A DNA stretch of 5,447 bases, taken from the NCBI GenBank assembly GCA_021807645.1, contig JAKBCP010000069.1, positions 1 through 5,447 of the forward strand. The letters run 5' to 3'. Positions 1-5,447 of this stretch are shown piece by piece. Under the pieces are notes generated by a model. That model saw nothing but the letters and a program-made list of their open reading frames with translations, made no database searches and was not told the DNA's origin. The translations under genes were made by a program, and so were the position numbers. How positions within the stretch are numbered: position 1 is the first letter of the stretch; each line of letters starts with the position of its first letter. The stretch comes from a bacterium. Its GTDB lineage: Bacteria > Vulcanimicrobiota > Vulcanimicrobiia > Vulcanimicrobiales > Vulcanimicrobiaceae.

Positions 1-1305
1 CCCGCCGAGCGAGGTGGTGGTGTAGCCGCCCGGTGGTGGCGTCACTGCGATCTGCGTTACGGGGTAACTAGTGGGGAACGTCGGCGTTCCGCTCGACTGC
101 CCGGCGACCGAGGCCGCGAGGTTGAAAGTCGCGCCATGGCCGTCTCCGACGCTGAAGTTCGTCGTGCCGGAAACGGTCGCATTCGGCACGAGCGTGAGTC
201 CGCTGACGATGCCGTTCGATGCCGTGCATGTCAGCGTCGAGCCGTTTGCCGTGCAGGCGGACGGCGGCCCGAGGATCGTTGCCGGCGTCGTGGTGCCGAG
301 CCCGGCGATCGTGAAACTCGTGGCCCCGGCTTCCTGGAGTTGCAGCGCTTGCGGTAAGCCGCCGGCGACGAGATTCGCCGGGCCCGGCGAGGCGGTCGCG
401 ATGACGAATGGAACGACGTTTGCGGTGACGGCATTGCTGCCCGTGCCGAACGTAATGCTCCCGGCACCGCTCGCCGCAATCGTTCCGCCGGGTTGTCCGG
501 TGTAACTCGCGGTGAGCGTCGCGGTAATCCGTGCGGGCGATTGGTCGATCGTCGTCGTACCGGCTGCGAACGCGCTCGAACTCAGACTGATGCCGCTACC
601 CGCGACTGCTACGGGAATCGGCGATGCGATCGGACCGACGATTTCGGCGTTGCTTGCATCGAGGAAAACCGCCGTAATGGTGATGCTGTGCGGCGTGCTG
701 TCGGCGACGGGATAGAGGGTGACGCCGGTACCGGAAGCTGCGGTGCCGATTGCGGGGTTGGGGCTCGGCGAGGCGAGCGCAAACGTGCTTGCATTGCCGC
801 TGAGAACGAGCGGCGTGGTGACCGTCGTCGTGCCGCTCGCCGCGACGGTAACGGTGATGCTGCCGGAAGAGAGCAAGCTGCCGGTTCCGTTGGCGCCGCT
901 ATACGCTTGAATGAGAAAGGTATCGTTACCGCCGACCGCTCCGACGGTTGCGGTGCAACTGAAGCCTTGCGCGGTGAGTGCGGTGCAGGTTCCTTGTCCC
1001 GGCGCGACGGCGATCGTCGTGGGCGGGATCGCCGGGCTCGGCGGAACCCCGTTGACGGCGGTAATCGTGATGACGACCGATTTCGTGTTCGCTGAGAGAT
1101 AGCGCGGGGATCGCGCGTTGCTCGCCGTCGACGATGGCGGCGGGAAATGGAACGTCATCGCCGCGTTGCTCCGTGCGGTCGATGTGCCGCCGGAGTTCGG
1201 CGGCAGCGCACTCGATGCACCACCGCCGCCGCACCCGGCGATTGCGAGCATTACAGCGAAAAGTGAGAGCGCTGTTCCCGCGATCCTCAATGCAACCTTG
1301 TTCAT
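1..1305 (-). CDS. Gene C: putative lipoprotein with Ig-like domains, paralogue of gene A (3' end outside window)
   Basis: The frame from ATG 1305 is open to base 1, giving 435 codons without a stop; the end is missing. The start is fixed by a clean signal peptide: MNK, a hydrophobic core, and lipobox IAGC with Cys25, followed by four glycines. SPRYLSANT lies at 66-74. Residues 79-105 are identical to 27 residues of gene A, and Cys107/Cys117 match the Cys-x9-Cys pair of A and B. After about residue 120 similarity to A falls but the layout stays the same: a second Ig-like segment with an IVGPIASPIPVAV stretch (IVGPLSSPIPIAL in A) and a third with Cys-x8-Cys. The last 26 residues (YPVTQIAVTPPP, then TTTSLGG) resemble the entry to A's propeller, so a propeller probably follows outside the window. 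The upstream ribosome site is weak (GCGGAA about 14 bases off); translation may depend on coupling to gene B. Function unknown. Confidence 0.86.
   Translation of the reverse strand, partial: MNKVALRIAGTALSLFAVMLAIAGCGGGGASSALPPNSGGTSTARSNAAMTFHFPPPSSTASNARSPRYLSANTKSVVITITAVNGVPPSPAIPPTTIAVAPGQGTCTALTAQGFSCTATVGAVGGNDTFLIQAYSGANGTGSLLSSGSITVTVAASGTTTVTTPLVLSGNASTFALASPSPNPAIGTAASGTGVTLYPVADSTPHSITITAVFLDASNAEIVGPIASPIPVAVAGSGISLSSSAFAAGTTTIDQSPARITATLTASYTGQPGGTIAASGAGSITFGTGSNAVTANVVPFVIATASPGPANLVAGGLPQALQLQEAGATSFTIAGLGTTTPATILGPPSACTANGSTLTCTASNGIVSGLTLVPNATVSGTTNFSVGDGHGATFNLAASVAGQSSGTPTFPTSYPVTQIAVTPPPGGYTTTSLGG
1001..1070. repeat. Duplicated block, copy in gene C
   Basis: Partner of 5196-5265 in gene A, offset 4195 bases, same orientation. 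Several differences are at synonymous positions, so the protein is conserved more strictly than the DNA. Confidence 0.85.
1231..1305 (-). other. Lipoprotein signal peptide and lipobox of gene C
   Basis: Residues 1-25 contain a short basic start (MNKVALR), a hydrophobic core (about residues 8-23) and IAGC. The predicted lipidated Cys25 is at 1231-1233 and is followed by GGGG. This supports ATG 1305 as the true start. Confidence 0.88.
1302..1305 (-). promoter_or_regulatory. ATGA stop/start overlap, gene B to gene C
   Basis: This is the same arrangement as the A/B junction: TGA (1302-1304) ends gene B and ATG (1303-1305) begins gene C. No good Shine-Dalgarno lies within 12 bases upstream (the sequence is CTATTACCCC), so C translation may rely on re-initiation after B. 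Confidence 0.85.
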
Positions 1306-3245
1306 GGGGTAATAGCGATTCCGCTTTGCTGTTGGTTGCCCCCGCCTGGTGCCTGGTAATAGACGACTGAGTTGGTCCAAGCTATTGCCGTACCGGTGAA
1401 CTGATATTCGCACGCACCGTCGGCGAGCGAGCCAGGCGTGGTCCACACCGAACCGCTGTACGAGGTCGCGATTTGGAGCCCTATTCCAGTGGCGGCGCCT
1501 GCGCTCGAACTACCGCTTGGGTCGACGCACGAAATATTCGCGGGAACCGAGACGAGCGATGCTGCGCCGTTGGCGCCGATCGTAAAGTATTCGATCGTGC
1601 TTCCGTTTTCGACCCAAAGCGACGTTCCATCGGGCGAGATCGCAAAGGCCGAAGGATAGAATCCGGAGACGGCAGCGACGGTGACGAGCGACGCGCTGGT
1701 AGCCGTTGTATATGGTGGCGGAATCGCAAGAATTTCAGGGCTCGGGTTGGTTGGCGATGGCGCGCCGATGAAAACCAAATCGCCGGCGAGAGCTCCGTGC
1801 TGCGGAATCTGAACATCATCGGTGGAGATCGACCCGAAATAGGCAAACGATGCCGGGCGCGACGCGGTGAGAGCGTAGGACGGTGCAGCGTACTCTTCGA
1901 GATACCCGTTATAGCTATCCAGCAACCAAATATTTCCTTGAGCGTCTGGTGCAACCGATGCGGCGACCGGGCCTTGGCCGAAGTTGTTGTTGAGCGCCGT
2001 CACCGGCTGAATGGTCGTCGAGATTCCGATGGCTCCGTTCGTCGCGGAGGGAATCGTGTATGCGATGACATTCCCCGATCCCGTGCCGACGTTCACGGCC
2101 CACAGAAGACCGCTCGGCGACGACGCGCTCGGGACGATGTCTGCGGTCAGTTGTCCCAAATTCTGTACCGGGCTGCACGATGCTGCCGCGCAGGTCGCGC
2201 TATCGATCGGAATTGCATTGCCGTTAACATAGGGCGGCGAAAACCCCGTCGCCCCCGCTGCCGGCGGAAAGAGTGCAAAGCCGGCGATTCCGCCGAGCGG
2301 GCTGCCCGTGATCGTGTTGGCGAGCCAGAGCTCTTGCACCGTTTGAATTGCAAGCGGTGAAGCAAGCGCCGGGAGGCCGCTACCAGCCGCCGGTGTCGCC
2401 GAAGCAACGAGCGAGAGCGGAGCGGAGTTATACGCCACCACCTGTACGGAGAACTCATTGGGATTTGAGGTATTTTGTGTGACGGTGGTGTCGCCGAGCG
2501 CATCGGCCGCGAGGCTGACGGTCGGTGCCCCATTCGTCGCACCGCCGATGATGATATTGCCGGCTGCGTCGATCGGTTCGACGAGAAAATTCCCCGGCGT
2601 CGTGCCGACGATCTCGTATGCACCGCCATCGGAGAGAACGTGCGATTGCCCGGGCACCGCGCTAACCTCGACGTTTGCGGTGATTGCGTCGAGCGAGGCA
2701 TCGATGTTGGCGAGCCCGGGCTGCGCGCTCGACCCCGGGGCAATAAATTCGCTCGGAAAGATGGATTGCGAGAGTTCGCTGTTCGGCGCGAAGGTGCTTC
2801 CGGTCGGTGGTGCGGACCAGGTGGTTATCCCGACGGTATAGGTTCCCGGAGCCAGTGAAACCGCGACGGTGCAGAATTTCGCGCCGCTACTCTGAGTCGT
2901 GCAAATACTGGAGGAACCGACGAGGAAATTTACCTGCGGTGCGTCGAGCTGCGCTTGCGTGAACGTCTGATTTGCGCCGGAGAGATAGCTGATGCCGATA
3001 TACTGCGTGTCCGGCGAGACGTATTTCGGCGAACGGCGATTCGCTTGTAGCGAGGGACTCGGGACGTGCAACGAGAGCGAGAGCGTCCCGTTGCCGCCGA
3101 CGCTTGGTAACGCCTGCGACGGCATCCCCGTCCCTGCGCCGCCACCGCCGCAACCGGCGAGCAGCGCGAACGCGAGCCCCGATGCCGCGAGTTCGCGGCG
3201 GAGCGATTGGAGATGCTTGCGGATATTGCGCCGGATGCGTCTCAT
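1302..3245 (-). CDS. Gene B: putative lipoprotein, Ig-like region plus divergent beta-propeller
   Basis: This is a complete gene of 647 codons. The ATG at 3245 is supported by a GAGGTGG ribosome-binding site 7 bases upstream and by a following signal peptide: basic n-region (seven Arg and one Lys in the first 17 residues), hydrophobic core, lipobox LAGC with Cys32, then four glycines. SPKYVSPDT lies at 72-80, matching genes A and C. An Ig-like, beta-rich region spans about 80-290 with Cys115/Cys125 (Cys-x9-Cys). From about 300 to 647 short blade-like units recur, such as DAQGNIWLLD (434-443) and SPDGTSLWVE (537-546), suggesting a degenerate propeller related to that of A. Only one histidine (483) lies in this part. 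It overlaps A and C by ATGA at both ends, so it is the middle member of a coupled operon. Role inferred as envelope-anchored binding or structural protein; no catalytic motif is recognised. Confidence 0.87.
   Translation of the reverse strand: MRRIRRNIRKHLQSLRRELAASGLAFALLAGCGGGGAGTGMPSQALPSVGGNGTLSLSLHVPSPSLQANRRSPKYVSPDTQYIGISYLSGANQTFTQAQLDAPQVNFLVGSSSICTTQSSGAKFCTVAVSLAPGTYTVGITTWSAPPTGSTFAPNSELSQSIFPSEFIAPGSSAQPGLANIDASLDAITANVEVSAVPGQSHVLSDGGAYEIVGTTPGNFLVEPIDAAGNIIIGGATNGAPTVSLAADALGDTTVTQNTSNPNEFSVQVVAYNSAPLSLVASATPAAGSGLPALASPLAIQTVQELWLANTITGSPLGGIAGFALFPPAAGATGFSPPYVNGNAIPIDSATCAAASCSPVQNLGQLTADIVPSASSPSGLLWAVNVGTGSGNVIAYTIPSATNGAIGISTTIQPVTALNNNFGQGPVAASVAPDAQGNIWLLDSYNGYLEEYAAPSYALTASRPASFAYFGSISTDDVQIPQHGALAGDLVFIGAPSPTNPSPEILAIPPPYTTATSASLVTVAAVSGFYPSAFAISPDGTSLWVENGSTIEYFTIGANGAASLVSVPANISCVDPSGSSSAGAATGIGLQIATSYSGSVWTTPGSLADGACEYQFTGTAIAWTNSVVYYQAPGGGNQQQSGIAITP
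3150..3245 (-). other. Lipoprotein signal peptide and lipobox of gene B
   Basis: Residues 1-31 form a signal peptide with a long Arg-rich n-region, a short core (GLAFALLAG) and LAGC; Cys32 is encoded at 3150-3152. Gly at +2 would favour outer-membrane sorting under the proteobacterial Lol rule, if that rule applies in this organism (inference). Confidence 0.85.
3242..3245 (-). promoter_or_regulatory. ATGA stop/start overlap, gene A to gene B
   Basis: The minus strand reads ATGA: TGA (3242-3244) ends gene A and ATG (3243-3245) begins gene B. Such overlaps usually mean a single transcript with translational coupling by terminating ribosomes. Confidence 0.85.
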
Positions 3246-5447
3246 TGCAGTACCACCTCGCCGATCTTGAGCGTTGCAGCTTCGGTAAACCAGAGGTTGC
3301 CGTCGGGGCCGACGATGATATCGTATGGATCGGCGGCTGCGGTTGGAATGGGGAACGCGGTCGCGACGCCTGCCGTCGTCACGCGATCGATCGAGTTATT
3401 CGCAGGGTCGGTGACCCAAAGATTGCCGTCGGGGCCGGAAATGACGGTGTATGCTTGCGGAAGTCCGGTGGCAAAAGTCGGCGGCGTGCCACCGAGTGCA
3501 GGCAAGGGATATTCGCCGACGATGCATGTAACAGGCGATATAGCGGCGATATAGCGGCGATCTCTTTCGACGACCCAGAGGTTGCCGTCGCTGCCGAGCG
3601 CGAGGCCGTCGAGAGCAATCGTGCCGGTGTCGGTGGAGACTTGCGAGGTGTTGGTGCAGTAGGTGAGCGTCTTGAAATCGGTCGGTACGACGGTCGGCCC
3701 TGTCCCCGAAGTGACGATGGATTCAAACCCCGGGTCGTTGGTGCCACCGAGCGTACCGGATGCAGTCGGCTCGCCGGCAAAGCCGCTCGTCGCTTGTGCG
3801 AGTTTAGCGAGCGGTGGATTGAGGGCGTTCCATATCGACCCGATCGGTTGAAGTATTTGCGGTGCTCCGGTGAGTTCGAAGTTCACGAGCCCGAGCGAAC
3901 TCACCACGAAGGGGCCGGGTTGTACGAGCGTCGCGCCAACTTGCGTCGAGGAACACGTGAGCGCCGATAAGTTGCAGCTCGCCGTACTGATGGTGTTGGT
4001 GTTGTCGTCGGCGAAATAGAGCGCTCCGCCGTATGCCGACAATGTCGCGGGATAGGTCGTCGAAATGGAAAATGAGAGCGGCGTAACGGAGCAGGCCGTC
4101 GGCGCGGTCGGCAAACACGATGCCGGGGCGAACGCGCCGAGTTCGCTCGTTCCTCCGGTTCCTTCCGAAAAATAGATATGGTTTCCATTCGGCCCGACGG
4201 TCATCCCGAGCAATGCTTGCGTTGAGATCGTCGGCGGAGGCGTCGCGTATACGGTGTATTCGGCGACCGTGTGCGGCGGAACGTTGATGCCTCCGCCGGT
4301 CTGCGGCGTGACGTCGAACGATTGCTTGACGCTGACGGCATTTGCATCGGAGATCGCGAGCGTTCCTCCGGTGCCGAGCCCTGATGGAGCAACGTCGAAC
4401 GTGACGCTTCCCGAGGTCGCGTTGCACGTGAGGTTCGTTGCGCCCGATGCCGGCGGTGGGCTCGGCGCGCAGGCGGCTTGCAGCGTGCCGCCGCTCGATG
4501 CTGCCGTCGCGGCGAAGGTCGCACCGGAGACGCCGGCTTCGGTCGCGGTGACCGTAAAGGGAATCCCGACCGTCGCATTTGCGAGCGATATCGACGTCGC
4601 GACCTGCAGCGGAGCGATCGCGATCGTCGTCGCGCTACTTCCGCTGCCGATCTTCAGCGTTCCCGACGTGGGAGCGCCGGTTCCATAAAACGACGCGCCG
4701 TTATAATGCAACGTGATGGTGGTGGGAACGGCCGTGACGTTCGCGCCGCTGACGTTCGCACTCGGGCTTGCAGCATAGGAGAGCGTGCCGCTGCTGGGAT
4801 CGGTGAGCGCGATCGGAATCGGCGACGAGAGCGGCCCCACGATCGTGTTTCCGGAGGCATCTGTTGCCGAGATCGATAGCGTGAGCGTGTGCGCCGCTCC
4901 ATCGACCGGCGGCACCCAGGTGCTCTGCGCCGCGTTATATGCCGAACCGTCGGTTTGGACGCCGGGCGAGGGAGTCGCGACGTTCGCCGCCGTGGTCACG
5001 CCGCCGAGGACGAGCGGCGTTGCGACGGTGGTCGTGCCGGTTGGGTTCACCGCGACGGTAATACTACCCGATGAGAGTAGGGCGCCGCTACTGTCGTAAG
5101 CCTTGATGAGGAAGGTGTCGTTCCCGGCGACGGCGCCGACCGTGGCGGTACAACTGAAGCCGCCGTTGACGACGGCCGTGCAACTGCCTTGCCCCGGCGC
5201 GACGGCGATCGTCGTCGGCGGGATCGCCGGGCTCGGCGGCACGCCGTTGACGGCGGTGATCGTAATGGTCACCGAGGTCGTGTTCGGCGAGAGGTACTTC
5301 GGCGAACGGGCGCTGCTCGCTGTCGCCGGCGCGGGGAAGTGGAAGGTCATCGCGGCGCTCGGCCCCGTGCTTCCGGCCGTCGGGTTGTTGGTCGATGGAA
5401 TCGAGCCGCTCCCACCTCCGCCGCCGCATGCAGCGAGGGCGATCGTC
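3242..5447 (-). CDS. Gene A: putative lipoprotein with Ig-like domains and Vgb/NHL-like beta-propeller (5' end outside window)
   Basis: The frame is open to the right edge of the window, giving 734 visible codons. The ATG at 5350 is internal: the 32 codons before it encode a signal-peptide end with lipobox LAAC (Cys codon 5426-5428) followed by five glycines, so the true start lies beyond 5447. Counting from Met-5350, an SPKYLSPNT motif is at 16-24, an Ig-like region with Cys57 and Cys67 at about 25-118, further Ig-like segments at about 150-350 (Cys294/Cys309), and a beta-propeller at about 355-702. Propeller blades show GPNGN (386), GSDGNLW (586), GPDGNLW (639) and GPDGNLWFTE (681), the signature of NHL and virginiamycin B lyase-like propellers. 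No histidine follows residue 391, so lyase activity is unlikely. It probably acts as a lipid-anchored envelope protein that binds an unknown partner. Its stop overlaps the start of gene B. The fold call is fairly secure; the function is unknown. Confidence 0.88.
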   Translation of the reverse strand, partial: TIALAACGGGGGSGSIPSTNNPTAGSTGPSAAMTFHFPAPATASSARSPKYLSPNTTSVTITITAVNGVPPSPAIPPTTIAVAPGQGSCTAVVNGGFSCTATVGAVAGNDTFLIKAYDSSGALLSSGSITVAVNPTGTTTVATPLVLGGVTTAANVATPSPGVQTDGSAYNAAQSTWVPPVDGAAHTLTLSISATDASGNTIVGPLSSPIPIALTDPSSGTLSYAASPSANVSGANVTAVPTTITLHYNGASFYGTGAPTSGTLKIGSGSSATTIAIAPLQVATSISLANATVGIPFTVTATEAGVSGATFAATAASSGGTLQAACAPSPPPASGATNLTCNATSGSVTFDVAPSGLGTGGTLAISDANAVSVKQSFDVTPQTGGGINVPPHTVAEYTVYATPPPTISTQALLGMTVGPNGNHIYFSEGTGGTSELGAFAPASCLPTAPTACSVTPLSFSISTTYPATLSAYGGALYFADDNTNTISTASCNLSALTCSSTQVGATLVQPGPFVVSSLGLVNFELTGAPQILQPIGSIWNALNPPLAKLAQATSGFAGEPTASGTLGGTNDPGFESIVTSGTGPTVVPTDFKTLTYCTNTSQVSTDTGTIALDGLALGSDGNLWVVERDRRYIAAISPVTCIVGEYPLPALGGTPPTFATGLPQAYTVISGPDGNLWVTDPANNSIDRVTTAGVATAFPIPTAAADPYDIIVGPDGNLWFTEAATLKIGEVVLQ
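3253..3259 (-). promoter_or_regulatory. Ribosome-binding site of gene B
   Basis: GAGGTGG on the minus strand matches the anti-Shine-Dalgarno core over GAGGTG and sits 7 bases before the ATG at 3245, inside the last codons of gene A. It decides the gene B start and allows independent as well as coupled initiation. Confidence 0.75.
3534..3561. repeat. 11-bp tandem repeat, about 2.5 copies, within gene A
   Basis: The plus strand shows GGCGATATAGC twice in a row, then GGCGAT. It encodes D-R-R-Y-I-A-A-I-S-P in gene A, in the propeller just after the GSDGNLW blade. The unit is not a multiple of three, so gain or loss of one copy shifts the frame. Confidence 0.9.
5196..5265. repeat. Duplicated block, copy in gene A
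   Basis: By direct comparison this block matches 1001-1070 in gene C at 65 of 70 bases, without gaps, in the same orientation. The first 44 bases differ at one position only. It encodes most of the 27-residue stretch identical between A and C, just upstream of the first cysteine of the Cys-x9-Cys pair. Protein similarity extends further on both sides, to about 5350 on the signal side. Confidence 0.85.
5426..5447 (-). other. Lipoprotein signal peptide end and lipobox of gene A
   Basis: Read on the minus strand and in frame with gene A, the last bases of the window encode T-I-A-L-A-A-C, then five glycines. LAAC fits the signal peptidase II consensus [LVI][ASTVI][GAS]C, making Cys (5426-5428) the predicted lipidated residue. 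The basic n-region and start codon lie outside the window. Confidence 0.8.

Noticed and set aside
1473..2360. Long plus-strand open frames, e.g. 1473-2360 and 3104-3970
   Set aside because: They lie antisense to genes B and A, encode Arg/Gly/Asp-rich sequence with no domain, signal or sensible start context, and are typical of shadow frames in GC-rich DNA.
3184..3199. Perfect 6-bp inverted repeat GCCGCG-AGTT-CGCGGC in the signal-peptide region of gene B
   Set aside because: It is inside coding sequence, short, has no T-run, and such GC-rich palindromes are expected by chance here; not a terminator.
3153..3245. Twin-arginine (Tat) signal in gene B, from RR pairs in the n-region
   Set aside because: The Arg pairs lack the S/T-R-R-x-F-L-K context, and the lipobox with a short hydrophobic core fits a Sec lipoprotein signal with an unusually basic n-region.
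3242..4290. Naming gene A vgb (antibiotic resistance)
   Set aside because: Only the general blade motif matches; later-blade histidines are missing and the protein is a long multi-domain lipoprotein, unlike the short cytoplasmic Vgb.
4614..4621. GCGATCGC palindrome and many CGATCG sites
   Set aside because: GATC-rich motifs are spread throughout and follow from Ile/Asp/Arg/Ala codon choice; no spacing or clustering suggests a regulatory or HIP1-type element.
3242..5350. Gene A starting at the ATG at 5350
   Set aside because: The same frame continues upstream to the window edge and encodes a lipobox (LAAC) and Gly-rich linker like those of B and C; starting at 5350 would lose the export signal.

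Overview
The window is GC-rich bacterial DNA and is almost wholly coding on the minus strand. It holds three consecutive genes transcribed right to left: A (3242-5447, start outside the window), B (1302-3245, complete) and C (1-1305, end outside the window). I see no RNA gene, mobile element, CRISPR array, promoter or terminator, and there is no intergenic DNA: both junctions are 4-base ATGA start/stop overlaps.

All three products look like secreted lipoproteins of one paralogous family. Each has a lipobox cysteine followed by four or more glycines, a Ser/Thr/Pro/Gly-rich linker, a short SP[KR]Y[LV]S motif, an Ig-like beta-sandwich region with a Cys-x9-Cys pair, and (in A and B; only its approach is visible in C) a C-terminal beta-propeller. 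In A the propeller has GPDGNLW blades of the kind found in NHL and virginiamycin B lyase (Vgb)-like proteins. B's propeller is much more divergent. A and C share a nearly identical block just after the signal region, which points to duplication or gene conversion.

Long series of such lipoproteins, with an SPKY(L/V)SP-type N-terminus and Vgb-like propellers, are what I recall from Candidatus Eremiobacterota (WPS-2 / Vulcanimicrobiota-type) genomes. That assignment is from memory and inference; the window has no taxonomic marker. The genes are probably co-transcribed and translationally coupled, giving a set of related envelope-anchored proteins. Their ligand or function cannot be read from the sequence. 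A lacks histidines where an active Vgb lyase would need them, so streptogramin resistance should not be assumed. The most notable points are the coupled paralogue array, the shared N-terminal module, the A/C block, and an 11-bp tandem repeat inside gene A whose copy number would change the reading frame.
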